The notes: a model not told the origin generated them from the sequence alone. DNA of 64,000 bases from DASSFZ01 sp035292585 (GCA_035292585.1 DATDPU010000044.1:1-64000); one strand, 5' to 3'; positions 16,378 to 27,053 are shown, counted from the stretch's first letter. A program made the numbers and translations.

Positions 16378-16788
16378 GACCGCGAGGACGCGGTCGGGGA
16401 GCGGCGCGTTGCTCGTAGCCCGCGTCTCGCGGGCGTCTCTGCGCCGACCGCGAGGGCGCGGTGGGGGAGCGGCGCGTTGCTCATAGCCCGCGTCACGCGG
16501 ACGTCTCTGTACCAACCGCGAGGGCGCGGTCGGGGAGCACACTACGATGTCCCGCTCATAGCCCGCGTCACGCGGACGTCTCTGTGCCAACCGCGAGGGC
16601 GCGGTGGGGGAGCGGCGCGTTGCTCATAGCCCGCGTCACGCGGACGTCTCTGTGCCGACCGCGAGGACGCGGTCGGGGAGCCGTAGAAACTGCGCGCAGC
16701 CCGCGTCACGCGGGCGTCTTGTGCCGACCGCGAGGACGCGGTCGGAGAGCGGCGCGTTGCTCATAGCCCGCGTCTCGCGGGCGTCTTG
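16378..16788. repeat. Right REP array, six units, order S-S-L-S-V-S
   Basis: Six more units lie in the same orientation as the left array. Units 1, 2, 4 and 6 are the short type, unit 3 is the long type, and unit 5 has a private linker (CCGTAGAAACTGCGCGCAG). Units 2-4 share two private changes, AGGG in place of AGGA and ACGCGGACG in hairpin B, so they look like one recently duplicated block. The first unit begins in hairpin A immediately after the 30-base leader of the transposase gene. This accounts for the gap before 16865. Confidence 0.92.
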
Positions 16789-16793
16789 AGCAG

Positions 16794-16855
16794 AGACCTC
16801 CGAGGTCTGCAAGCATTGGGACAGCTGAACCCCCCGGCTGAGACCTCGGAGGTCT
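16794..16855. repeat. Paired AGACCTCCGAGGTCT palindromes
   Basis: AGACCTCCGAGGTCT at 16794-16808 and its near-identical partner AGACCTCGGAGGTCT at 16841-16855 flank 32 bases. The same 15-mers occur as a tight hairpin at 58929-58961. Here they lie at the 3' end of the minus-strand YbaK-like gene and may help stop its transcription. Confidence 0.7.
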
Positions 16856-16864
16856 ACGTCTGGT

Positions 16865-17344
16865 TCAAGCCACTGTTGCCCGCACCACCTTTGCCCGCGT
16901 GACCGCGATCAAGTCTTTTACACTCAATTCAAGATCGATGCCGCGCACGCCCGCGCTGAGGTGAATCCGCTCCAGTGCTTGCGCGCTCGCGTCCAGGCAG
17001 ACCTCGAAGCCGCGATTGAGCAGCGCCAGCGCCGAGATGCCGCCCACCTGCAACCCCGTCAGCTTCTCCGCCTCGGCGTGAGTTGCCATGCGCAAGCGCT
17101 TCTCCCCGATCTCTTTTGCCAGCAACTTCAAATCCACTTCGCGGCGCGCGGGAATCATTACCAGCAGCGGCTTGCCTCTGGCCTCGCGCAACACGACCAG
17201 CGTCTTGTAGACCGTCTCGACCGGCGCGCCGATCAACTCCGCTGCTTCTTCGGCCGAATGAAACGCGCGCGCCGCATCGTATACCTTGACCTGGTAAGCG
17301 ACGTGGCGCGCGTCCAGCAAGCGCATCGAGTTGGTCTTGTCCAT
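16865..17344 (-). CDS. YbaK/EbsC-family aminoacyl-tRNA deacylase-like protein
   Basis: This 159-residue protein has the YbaK/ProX editing-domain fold. Members hydrolyse mischarged Cys- or Ala-tRNA(Pro). Family features are the early AAELIGAPVETVYKTLVV segment, PLLVMIPARREVDLKLLAKEIG, the RMATHAEAEKLTGLQVGGISALAL block with the conserved Lys-x-x-Gly-x-x-x-Gly-Gly-(I/V)-Ser-Pro-like loop (here with Ala after Ser), and a C-terminal ELSVKDLIAVTRAKV. The ATG at 17344 begins the conserved region. It lies downstream of the P-type ATPase on the same strand, 83 bases away. Confidence 0.85.
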   Translation of the reverse strand: MDKTNSMRLLDARHVAYQVKVYDAARAFHSAEEAAELIGAPVETVYKTLVVLREARGKPLLVMIPARREVDLKLLAKEIGEKRLRMATHAEAEKLTGLQVGGISALALLNRGFEVCLDASAQALERIHLSAGVRGIDLELSVKDLIAVTRAKVVRATVA

Positions 17345-17427
17345 GATTCCCGACGACAGACGAACCCCCTTCGCTTCGCTACGGGGGCAGGTGACGAACC
17401 CCTGCTGCGCGTAGCGCGGTTCGTCTT

Positions 17428-20274
<2,847 letters not shown>

Positions 20275-20436
20275 GAAAAGTCCCCTGGCTGAAAATAGGT
20301 GAGACCGTCCAGGCCTCACCTGGGGCAATTATAGCATAGATTGTGAGGCGTTTTTGCCGCTTGGTGAAAAAAAGCTCGCCAGAGCGCAACGGCGCGATTG
20401 AGCAAGACATTTGGCGCTGGTGATTGCACACCCGAT

Positions 20437-20465
20437 TTGGCGGACTTGCCAATCCGATATATAAT
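20437..20465 (+). promoter_or_regulatory. Sigma-70-type promoter for the 103-residue protein
   Basis: TTGGCG at 20437-20442 and TATAAT at 20460-20465 are separated by exactly 17 bp. The predicted start of transcription is about 40 bases before the ATG at 20512. Confidence 0.7.
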
Positions 20466-20511
20466 CGGGCCAGGTGAAGATACGACCACGATTCGTAAAG
20501 CAGAGGGCCGC

Positions 20512-20823
20512 ATGGTAGATAAACCCGATGAAGCGCTGTTTGTGGCCGGAAAGGCCAAATGGTTGCTGGAAAATGCCCGTAAACTCACGCCCGATCAGCG
20601 CGCCTTACTGCTGGCCGTAGCCGATCTGGAGCAAAACCGGGGCCGCCAGCTGTCTGCTCAGGACCAGGAAGCGATCGACGAACTGGCCGAGGCGCAAGAG
20701 GGTTACGATCCGAATGACATCGAGCGGGCGGTGCAGCACATGCTCAAAGCCAAGGCGAAGCGGAAGGTGGTGGATTGGCCGAGCGGGTTATGGGCCAGAG
20801 TGCGCAAGAAGGGCAAGGGTTAG
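20512..20823 (+). CDS. Small helical charged protein, unknown function
   Basis: This 103-residue protein has no family that I recognise. It is rich in Ala, Glu and Lys, looks mostly helical, and ends in a basic stretch (KAKAKRKVVDWPSGLWARVRKKGKG) that could contact nucleic acid. The start at 20512 is supported by AGAGGG upstream and by a good promoter 50 bases away. A longer reading from 20398 would start upstream of that promoter and is unlikely. Confidence 0.65.
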   Translation: MVDKPDEALFVAGKAKWLLENARKLTPDQRALLLAVADLEQNRGRQLSAQDQEAIDELAEAQEGYDPNDIERAVQHMLKAKAKRKVVDWPSGLWARVRKKGKG

Positions 20824-20825
20824 GA

Positions 20826-20860
20826 CCGGAGATTAGAGATTGAGGATTGGAGATCGGCAT
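20826..20860. repeat. Heptad-like repeat tract
   Basis: Overlapping GGAGATTAGAG, ATTGAGG and ATTGGAGAT units follow the stop of the preceding gene. The complement of the same pattern (ATCTCTAATCTCC) recurs at 36117-36131. Confidence 0.5.
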
Positions 20861-20963
20861 GGGCCGATCTTTTTGTTTGTCGGCGATTTGCGCTTTCGGA
20901 CGGCACGAATACAATTACGCCCAATTCCGGCCCGGATGGGCGACAGACGAGAGGAGGTGCAAC

Positions 20964-21395
20964 ATGCAACAACCACCGATGCAAGCTCGGCCAACCGGCA
21001 TCACGATCTTAGCGGCGCTGGCGGCCATCGGCGGGGTGTTGGGGCTGTGTGGGTCGCTGGCCTTGATCGGCCTGGGCGGTGTGCTAGGCGGTGTTGCTGC
21101 GTCCGTGGGCGGCGCAGCGGTGGGGGTGGCAGCCGGCGGTTTGGCGGTAATCTTCGGGCTGGTGGCGCTGGGCGTTTCCGTGCTCGATCTGGCCTTCGCC
21201 TACGGCGCGTGGAACCTCAAGCCGTGGGCCTGGACGCTGGGCGTAGTCGCGCAGGGCATTTCGCTCGTGCTGGCGGTGATCAACATTCTGCAAGGCGCTG
21301 ACATTTCAGGCCAGATCATCAGCATCGCCATTGCCGGGATCATCCTTTACTACCTGATGACCCCGGAGGTCAAGCGCGCGTTCGGTCGGGCCTAA
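20964..21395 (+). CDS. Small integral membrane protein, unknown function
   Basis: This 143-residue protein has four hydrophobic segments, glycine- and alanine-rich, with short basic ends. The start at 20964 follows GAGGAGGTG at ideal spacing. Its layout (TM1-TM2, a small loop, then YGAWNLKPWAWTLGVVAQGISLVLAVINIL) resembles short DUF2127-like or general membrane proteins of Chloroflexota, but no function can be given. It is followed by a strong hairpin that also ends the opposing gene. Confidence 0.75.
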   Translation: MQQPPMQARPTGITILAALAAIGGVLGLCGSLALIGLGGVLGGVAASVGGAAVGVAAGGLAVIFGLVALGVSVLDLAFAYGAWNLKPWAWTLGVVAQGISLVLAVINILQGADISGQIISIAIAGIILYYLMTPEVKRAFGRA

Positions 21396-21420
21396 TTGAT
21401 CCCGTGGTTGATTTGTCGAT

Positions 21421-21453
21421 AGACCTGCCGGGTCTCGCAGACCCGGCAGGTCT
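21421..21453. terminator. Bidirectional hairpin between convergent genes
   Basis: AGACCTGCCGGGTCT and AGACCCGGCAGGTCT form a 15-bp perfect stem with a CGC loop. It sits between the ends of the plus-strand membrane protein and the minus-strand isomerase. The sequence is a relative of the AGACCTCCGAGGTCT palindromes elsewhere in the window. Confidence 0.8.
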
Positions 21454-21458
21454 ACTGT

Positions 21459-22232
21459 TTAAGCGAGGTCGAGGTAGGGCAGGCTGGCTTCGATGGAGGA
21501 CAAATTGGGCAGTTCGAGGATGAACATGGGCGGCTGCGACAGCCCGCGTAATGTGGCGAGCAGCTCCGGGAAATCGAGCACGCCGTCGCCAAAGGCCAGG
21601 TGTTCGTCGGTTGTGCCGTGGTTGTTGTGCAGATGGGTGTAGATGATCTCCGCGCCCAGCTCGTCGATCCAGGCGCTAACCGGTAAGCGCGAGTACAGGC
21701 TGGCATGCCCGACATCCAGGCACGCTTTGAGATAGGGCGAGCCAATGCGCGTGAGGACGCGACAGATGATCCGTGGGTCTGGCTCCCACATATTCTCGAG
21801 CACCAAAGTCACGTTAGCCTGCGCGGCCTCCTCCGCCAGCGGCGTCCAGAAATCCACCTGTCGATTTTCCCAATCGGGCAGGTAGCTCGGATGATCGACC
21901 AGCGGCAAGTAGTTGGCGTGAAAATCGATCACCTGCGCGCCCAGCGTATGGGCGATATCCAAATTCTGTCGATAGCGGTCACGCGCGATGGCGGCGACGC
22001 GGCGATCGGGGCTGCCGCTGATCAAGTCGATAAAGGCGCCGTGCATGGTGAGCGGGCTTTCGAACCCATCCAGGTGCGACTGATAGGTGCGCAACAGACC
22101 GCGCCAATCATCGTCGAGCAGGAGCGGGTTGGAGAATTCCTGCAGCTCCAACCCGATCCGGCGCGAGCGGGCCAGCGCTAGGTGACCCGGCAGGTCCGAT
22201 AACCTCTCGCACGAAATTGATACACGATCCAT
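21459..22232 (-). CDS. Sugar phosphate isomerase/epimerase-like TIM barrel
   Basis: This 257-residue protein is of the AP-endonuclease-2/xylose-isomerase-like superfamily. Metal-ligand candidates follow the family pattern: LTMHGAFIDL, VIDFHANYLP, TLVLENMWEP, KACLDVGHASLYS, IIYTHLHNNHG and MFILELPNLSS. The length is normal. Such enzymes interconvert ketoses or act on inositols; the substrate cannot be told. It stands alone on the minus strand. Confidence 0.8.
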   Translation of the reverse strand: MDRVSISCERLSDLPGHLALARSRRIGLELQEFSNPLLLDDDWRGLLRTYQSHLDGFESPLTMHGAFIDLISGSPDRRVAAIARDRYRQNLDIAHTLGAQVIDFHANYLPLVDHPSYLPDWENRQVDFWTPLAEEAAQANVTLVLENMWEPDPRIICRVLTRIGSPYLKACLDVGHASLYSRLPVSAWIDELGAEIIYTHLHNNHGTTDEHLAFGDGVLDFPELLATLRGLSQPPMFILELPNLSSIEASLPYLDLA

Positions 22233-22474
22233 TGGTTTTCCTTGGCTGGACTCTTCCTAATTTTACAGCATATCTGCATGCCCGCCAAACGAAAGACCAA
22301 CTGCTGGTCGGAAGAGCCATTGAGCTGTGCGCGTTGCTTGCCTGCATACTGTGTTGCAAGAAATGAACACATTTGCCTGAGGATACGCCCGTCGCCGGGC
22401 GCGGGCAAATGGGAAGTTTGGCATGCTGCGCGGCCCGGCGTGCGCCAAACACGACGAAACGATTGCAGCGCGCG
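22233..22474. other. Intergenic stretch with no recognised element
   Basis: This gap lies between the start of the isomerase gene and the 3' end of the phosphodiesterase gene, both on the minus strand, and should hold the isomerase promoter. I see no clear -35/-10 pair. A GC hairpin, CGCCCGTCGCCGGGCG, lies at about 22387-22402. Confidence 0.4.
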
Positions 22475-23017
22475 TTACAGTTCGATTACTTCGGCGCGCA
22501 GGCCGGTCGCTCTAACGTGCAGCAGACCCACCTGCGGGCCGGGCGTGTTGTAATACCGCGGCGCAACCGGGCCGGGGTTGAAGATCAGCCGGCCGTCGAC
22601 GGTCTGCTGATAGCACCGATGCGTATGGCCGAATACGATGGCGTCGATAGGCTCGTGCGCGAATGCCGCGCGCACGGCGCGGATGTAGCTGTTGCCATCA
22701 TACTTGAATCTCAAATGTTCTTTGAGCTTGCGGATTAAGTAGTGCGGCCAGCTGCCGTGCCCGTGCGTAAGACCGATGCGCTTGCCATCAATCTCGACGA
22801 CACGGCGCGCCGGCAGGCCGGTATGGAACAGATCGGCGTTGCCGGCCACGGCGACCGTCGGCGCGATGCGCTCGAGTTCACGCAACACCGACAGCCGGTT
22901 CAAGTCGCCGGCGTGTAAGATCAGCTCGACGCCTCGAAACGCCCGATCGAGTCCGGCGGGCAGCCGGGGCAGGCGCTGTGGAACGTGAGTGTCGGCGATG
23001 ACGCCGAGAGTGGGCAT
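22475..23017 (-). CDS. YfcE/MJ0936-family metallophosphoesterase
   Basis: This 180-residue calcineurin-like phosphodiesterase has a two-metal site traced by GVIADTHVPQRLP (D, H), LILHAGDLN (D), VAGNADLF (N), LTHGHGSW (H), and IVFGHTHRCYQQ (H, H), ending in NPGPVAPRY, the family closure. Members hydrolyse phosphodiesters such as bis-pNPP and some cyclic nucleotides. The natural substrate here is unknown. Confidence 0.9.
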   Translation of the reverse strand: MPTLGVIADTHVPQRLPRLPAGLDRAFRGVELILHAGDLNRLSVLRELERIAPTVAVAGNADLFHTGLPARRVVEIDGKRIGLTHGHGSWPHYLIRKLKEHLRFKYDGNSYIRAVRAAFAHEPIDAIVFGHTHRCYQQTVDGRLIFNPGPVAPRYYNTPGPQVGLLHVRATGLRAEVIEL

Positions 23018-23116
23018 GGCTGTGTTCTATTTCCTGCCAAAGTCGGGAGAGCCAGTTTCTCTTTGTGTCTTCGAGTCTTGATGGTAAACTATGGCATCCA
23101 ACGCGGGGGAATGCAC

Positions 23117-23674
23117 ATGGCAGCCACAACTCGACTGGCGCGGGTACGGCCACTCCACGACTACGAAATCGAGGAAGCGCGGCGGGTTTTCGCCGATCGG
23201 CTGAACTATGCGCGCGTGCGCGTCCACGAGTACGCGCCCTGGCCCGACGCCATCCACCGCTTTGGACGGCGCATCCGCCGCTTGCCGCCGCCGCCTGCGA
23301 ACGAGCACAACGCCATCACGCTCGGCTTCGGCTGTTACTTCCCGATTTCGCTGCCCGAAGCGTTCACCTCGCCGGACGACCCGTTTGGCATGAGCTGGCT
23401 GATCCACGAGTTGACGCATGCCTGGCAGTTTCAACACATGGGCTGGTTATACTTGCTGCGCGCACTGCTCGCCCAGCTGGGGCCTAACCCTTACAACTTT
23501 GGCGGGCTGGATGGATTGCGCACGGCGCGCGACAACGGAGCGACCTTTCTCAGCTTCAACCCGGAGCAGCAAGGCGACATCACGCGCCTGTACTATATCC
23601 GTCTCCGCAAGGGGCAAGACGTGAGCGTGTGCCGGCCGTACATCGCGGATTTGCAACGGATAGGCAGCGGATAA
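23117..23674 (+). CDS. Putative zinc metallopeptidase-like protein (HELTH motif, vgr-related/DUF4157-like)
   Basis: This 185-residue protein contains SWLIHELTHAWQFQHMGW, an HExxH zinc motif at about residues 97-101, preceded by ITLGFGCYFPISLPEAF. That arrangement resembles the DUF4157/vgr-related proteins. No signal peptide or membrane segment is evident. The ATG at 23117 is preferred over the one at 23111 because GGGGGA is at proper spacing only for the second. No secretion or toxin gene is next to it, so a role in an injection system is not supported here. Confidence 0.65.
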   Translation: MAATTRLARVRPLHDYEIEEARRVFADRLNYARVRVHEYAPWPDAIHRFGRRIRRLPPPPANEHNAITLGFGCYFPISLPEAFTSPDDPFGMSWLIHELTHAWQFQHMGWLYLLRALLAQLGPNPYNFGGLDGLRTARDNGATFLSFNPEQQGDITRLYYIRLRKGQDVSVCRPYIADLQRIGSG

Positions 23675-23680
23675 AAGTGT

Positions 23681-23771
23681 AGGACTTACGCAGTTGGTGC
23701 GGCAGTTGCACTGCCGCCGCCCCATCTGCCGCAGTACAACTGCGGCAGCAACATGCAACTGCGTAAGTCCT
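23681..23771. mobile_element. MITE-like element with AGGACTTACGCA ends
   Basis: This 91-bp element has 16-bp perfect inverted ends, AGGACTTACGCAGTTG at 23681-23696 and its complement at 23756-23771. Inside are two hairpins: 23699-23717 with loop TGC and 23726-23748 with loop ACA. Ends of this type are known from small non-autonomous elements in cyanobacteria and Chloroflexota. No transposase is encoded. Confidence 0.82.
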
Positions 23772-23788
23772 GAGTGTAGAAACCGACG

Positions 23789-23853
23789 TTCGGCGAAGGT
23801 CTTAGCGTAGCACCCCGGAGCGCAGCGGAGTGGGCCCGGCCGAGCCATTGGGG
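23789..23853. repeat. Dispersed repeat GTTCGGCGAAGGTCTTAGC, copy 1
   Basis: GTTCGGCGAAGGTCTTAGCG followed by AGCACCCC, a variable GC hairpin and GAGCCATTGGGG recurs at 33014-33082 with the same order of parts. Both copies lie next to hairpins with TGY/ACA loops. Confidence 0.7.
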
Positions 23854-23860
23854 AAGCATA

Positions 23861-23891
23861 GAAACCGGGTTTCTCAAAGAAACCCGGTTTC
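23861..23891. terminator. GAAACCGGGTTTCT hairpin between convergent genes
   Basis: A 14-bp stem (GAAACCGGGTTTCT with AGAAACCCGGTTTC) lies four bases before the end of the minus-strand PmbA-like gene and faces the plus-strand metallopeptidase-like gene. Very similar hairpins occur at 39020-39053 and 57995-58027, so this is a dispersed palindrome used at gene ends. Confidence 0.75.
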
Positions 23892-23894
23892 GGT

Positions 23895-25241
23895 TTATTC
23901 AATGAACCGGAAACTCTCCAGCGCCAGCGCCGGTACGCGATGCACGCCGCCAAAATGCCCGGCCAACGTGCGCCGCTCGCGCCCGAGCCCGCCCACGTGT
24001 TGCAGCGCCGAGATCAACTCCTGGTCGATGCGCAAGTTCGTCACCGGGTAAGCCAGCTCGCCGCGCTCGATCCACCACACGCCATCGCGCGTCGTGCCGG
24101 TCACGCCGCAATTATGCGGCTGGGTCAGATTCACGTACCACAACCGCGTCACATACAAGCCGCGTGCGATCGACGCGATCAACTCCTCAACCGACCGCTG
24201 GCCCGGCGCGAGTGACAGGTTCTCAGGCAGCGGGCCGTCCCAGTCGTCGTCGTAGGGCTGCGCGTGACCGGTCGAGACCCGCCCCTCCTCGCGCGCCGCC
24301 GTAATCCGATCATACACCGGCGAAGTGGGCACGCCGTCCACGATGATCGGCACGCGCAGCTTGGGCATGCCTTCGCAATCGAATGCCTGCGGGAAACCGT
24401 CTACATCGAATGCATCGTCGACGATCGAAACCTGCGGCGAGAGACAAGGCTGCCCGATGCGGCGATTCATCCAGCTGCGATCTTCCTGCACCGCCAACGC
24501 GCCCATGCCGGCCTCGGCCAGCGCCTCCAATAAAGCGACGACGGCGTAAGGCTCAAACACCACGGGATACTCGCCCGCCGGAATCGGGCGCGGCTGTCGA
24601 TCGGCCAACGCGCGCCGGATCGCTGCGTGCTTCAGCGCCTCGACGTCGATCTGCGCTTGCTTCCAGCCGGTCGCGTGTGCATACGCCGAAGCCGACTCGT
24701 CCGGCCGCTCGATCACAAACGTCAAATCGATTTCTGTGCTGGGCGCATAAGCGAACAACCCCTTCGAGTTCATCACGGCGTATTCGCTCTGCCCGGTGCT
24801 GAACGCGCCGGACGCCAGCAATCTTTCGGCGCGGGCTGCGCGGCAAATATCGGCCACTACCCCGGCGCGCGCAGCCGGCGTCATGCTCACCACCGCCTCA
24901 TCGTAGGCCAGTGTGCAGGTGAGCGTCTGCGGTTCGGGCAGCCCAGGCCAATCGGGATTTTCCGGCACGTGACGCGCTATCTCGTTGGCCAGCCGCGTCA
25001 CGCGCTCGACCCCCAGCGGCGACAGATCGTTCGTCGAGGCGATGCCGACGCGCGATTCGAAGGCCGCGCGCACTTCCAGGCTGGCGTCCACTTCGGCCAC
25101 GTTCTGGTGAATCACGTTGTAGGCAAAGCGGGTGAGCGCTTCATCGGAAGCGGACAAGACCGCCTCGGTCTCGTCCGCCTGCGAGAGCAACATCACGTGC
25201 TTGAGGATCTCTTCGATTCGAGAACTGCCCAAGACACTCAA
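23895..25241 (-). CDS. PmbA/TldD-family protein
   Basis: This protein of about 448 residues is of the TldD/PmbA family, whose members form a heterodimeric metalloprotease that degrades unfolded or modified peptides. Family traits are the start RIEEILKHVMLLSQADETEAVLSASDEALTRFAYN, the middle VVFEPYAVVALLEALAEAG, and the end NCGVTGTTRDGVWWIERGELAYPVTNLRID. No HExxxH motif is seen, as in PmbA-type subunits, so the catalytic TldD partner would be elsewhere. The start is uncertain: TTG at 25241 or 25232, or a longer reading from TTG at 25292. It lies downstream of the ATP-grasp-like gene with a MITE between them. Confidence 0.82.
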   Translation of the reverse strand: MSVLGSSRIEEILKHVMLLSQADETEAVLSASDEALTRFAYNVIHQNVAEVDASLEVRAAFESRVGIASTNDLSPLGVERVTRLANEIARHVPENPDWPGLPEPQTLTCTLAYDEAVVSMTPAARAGVVADICRAARAERLLASGAFSTGQSEYAVMNSKGLFAYAPSTEIDLTFVIERPDESASAYAHATGWKQAQIDVEALKHAAIRRALADRQPRPIPAGEYPVVFEPYAVVALLEALAEAGMGALAVQEDRSWMNRRIGQPCLSPQVSIVDDAFDVDGFPQAFDCEGMPKLRVPIIVDGVPTSPVYDRITAAREEGRVSTGHAQPYDDDWDGPLPENLSLAPGQRSVEELIASIARGLYVTRLWYVNLTQPHNCGVTGTTRDGVWWIERGELAYPVTNLRIDQELISALQHVGGLGRERRTLAGHFGGVHRVPALALESFRFIE

Positions 25242-25317
25242 CCGATATTCACCAATGACGAAACGACTAAAGTCGTTACTGCCAACTAGCAAACTATCTA
25301 ACTATCCAGCCATCCAA

Positions 25318-25448
25318 CTAGTACTCCGCCACAGTGATTTTGATGGGCGTAGCGTAGGGCCTCGTGCCCGTCAGACGCCCACAACCCCACAAGGGGGCGC
25401 AAGCAGGGGGCTAAGCTACCCGTCATTTTCCCTGTGGTGGGGTACTAG
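25318..25448. mobile_element. MITE-like element, copy 1 of the GTAGCATAGGGCC family
   Basis: This 131-bp element has imperfect ends: CTAGTACTCCGCCACAG at the left pairs with CTGTGGTGGGGTACTAG at the right. Its core is GGGCGTAGCGTAGGGCC and GGGGGCTAAGCTAC, a stem shared with elements at 30334-30431 and 49920-50030. The right end supplies the TAG stop codon of the ATP-grasp-like gene (25445-25447). Confidence 0.78.
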
Positions 25449-26932
25449 CTCGCGAACCGCGCCGGCGCCGCCGGCCCGAACAAGCGACCCGACTGCCGGC
25501 CGATCAGCACGCCGCACATGCCGCCGCGCTGCGCGACGTTGACGACTTGTTTTTGTGAAGCCCGACCCAACACGGCCAGCCCATACTTCGTCGGCGCGAA
25601 GCCCAGCACCACGTAAAACGGCTCGATGCACACCGTCCCGTCGTCGGCGACGACCGGGAACTCGCTGACGGCGATCGGCGCCAGGCGCTGCACCACCCAC
25701 GCTTCCTCGTCGCTCAGCGCCTCAGCGATCGCCGCCTCCCACTCGCCCTGGCTGACCGACGGCCCGATCAGCACGCGATCGCCGCCGTACGAACGGTTGG
25801 GCTTGATCACCAGCTCTTCCTGATACTTGCGCGTGTGTTCGAGCAGGTTCACCGTCTCGCCGTCGGGCAGCGTGGCGCGCCGATCCGATAAGACCCGCGT
25901 CCACAGGATGTGGCGGCGGAAGACCTGGCGCTCGTCGGCGTTGAAGTATTTTTGCGTGAACTGCGGGTCGGTCAGGATTTCCCAGCAGCTCTTGTGATCG
26001 AAATCGCCGGCCAGCGACGAGATCATCCGGTTCTGCTTGAACAGCGTCCGCATCGGCCGGATGTCGACGCCTTCCGCTTCCAACTCAATGATATCGCGGA
26101 CTTCGTAATCGCGATAGGCAATATCCACCAGGCTGTCCTCGTACCACACCTCGCCCTTCTTCATGTACAGCTCGGACGGATCGGCGTGCAGGATCGTCAG
26201 GCCGTGACGCTCGCGATAATACTCGGCCAGCGCCGCCTGTTCGTTCGGCCCGTCGCCGGCATACTTCGGTTCGATGAAGCACACGTTGCGCCCCGGCCGC
26301 CCGATCGCGTCCAGGTGATCGATCACCTCTTCGATGAACAGCTCGCGCAGGTCTTGCCCCACTTCCATCTGCAGCTGCGGCTCGACCTGTTGGAACACCG
26401 GCAGCACGATGTCGGCCAGCATCTGCTCGCAGGTCGGGATCAGGTGCAGCCCGCCCACGCCGCACAGATTCGGTTCGACGAAGCGCAGCGAGTCTTTCCA
26501 CATCGGGCTGGTGAAATCGACCATCGCATCGAGGCGGCCGAACACCGGGTTGTTCTCGCGCTGGCTGGGGCCGTAGCTGTCCCACAACCATTTTTCTTCG
26601 GCCGGCGTCAGCGGCGTCACCTCGCGCACGGCGAAATCCTGGATGTACAGGTCGGGCAGCCGCTTGAGCGCGTTGACGATCGTGAGCGAGACGTAGTGCA
26701 GGTAGGCCAGCTGATCGGGCATGATGCCGGTAGGGCGCAAGAGCACGCGGATCGCCTCGGTCTTTCCATCGCGCACGTAAACCAGGCTGCGCTTGAAGGC
26801 TTCGTCTATCATCTGCCGGTTCAGTTCGACGATCTTCTCCGGCGGGATGGCGTAGAGGATTTTGCGCACCCGGCTATCCAGGCTCAACCCGCTCAGGCCG
26901 CGTTCTTCGGCCGGCGTCAATATCGTAGCCAT
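25445..26932 (-). CDS. ATP-grasp-like (glutathionylspermidine synthase-like) protein
   Basis: This 495-residue protein looks like a circularly permuted ATP-grasp ligase related to glutathionylspermidine synthases. Signs are VEPNLCGVGGLHLIPTCEQM (about residue 135), CFIEPKYAGDGPNEQ, YMKKGEVWYEDSLVDIAYRDYEVRDI, the Lys-rich ATP loop VIKPNRSYGGDRVLIG (about 395) and WVVQRLAPIAVSEFPV. It would join a carboxylate to an amine using ATP; the substrates are not known. ATG at 26932 follows AAGGAG. Its last codon abuts a MITE that provides the stop. Confidence 0.72.
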   Translation of the reverse strand: MATILTPAEERGLSGLSLDSRVRKILYAIPPEKIVELNRQMIDEAFKRSLVYVRDGKTEAIRVLLRPTGIMPDQLAYLHYVSLTIVNALKRLPDLYIQDFAVREVTPLTPAEEKWLWDSYGPSQRENNPVFGRLDAMVDFTSPMWKDSLRFVEPNLCGVGGLHLIPTCEQMLADIVLPVFQQVEPQLQMEVGQDLRELFIEEVIDHLDAIGRPGRNVCFIEPKYAGDGPNEQAALAEYYRERHGLTILHADPSELYMKKGEVWYEDSLVDIAYRDYEVRDIIELEAEGVDIRPMRTLFKQNRMISSLAGDFDHKSCWEILTDPQFTQKYFNADERQVFRRHILWTRVLSDRRATLPDGETVNLLEHTRKYQEELVIKPNRSYGGDRVLIGPSVSQGEWEAAIAEALSDEEAWVVQRLAPIAVSEFPVVADDGTVCIEPFYVVLGFAPTKYGLAVLGRASQKQVVNVAQRGGMCGVLIGRQSGRLFGPAAPARFAS

Positions 26933-26945
26933 CGCGTGCTCCTTC

Positions 26946-26986
26946 AGGTAGGCGGGTAGCAGGTAGACAGGTAACAGGTAGAACGT
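26946..26986. repeat. AGGTAGACAGGTAACAGG minisatellite upstream of the ATP-grasp-like gene
   Basis: Units such as AGGTAGGCGGGTAGCAGG and AGGTAGACAGGTAACAGG lie just upstream of the ribosome binding site. The same 15-bp type of unit occurs in frame in the aminotransferase gene at 38537-38634. Confidence 0.65.
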
Positions 26987-27053
26987 ATGGAAGTGACGGC
27001 GTTCTCCGGCTGCCGTAAAGTGTAATGCAAACGGGGGTGGCGTCAAATGGGGC

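Noticed and set aside
15374..16788. Possible CRISPR array around 15.4-16.8 kb
   Set aside because: The repeats are two palindromes per unit with near-identical linkers, not constant repeats with unique spacers, and no cas gene is near. A RAYT between them explains the pattern.
22242..22553. Cys-rich 103-codon frame in the 22.2-22.5 kb gap
   Set aside because: It runs into the opposite strand of the phosphodiesterase gene and lacks a start site and any family resemblance.
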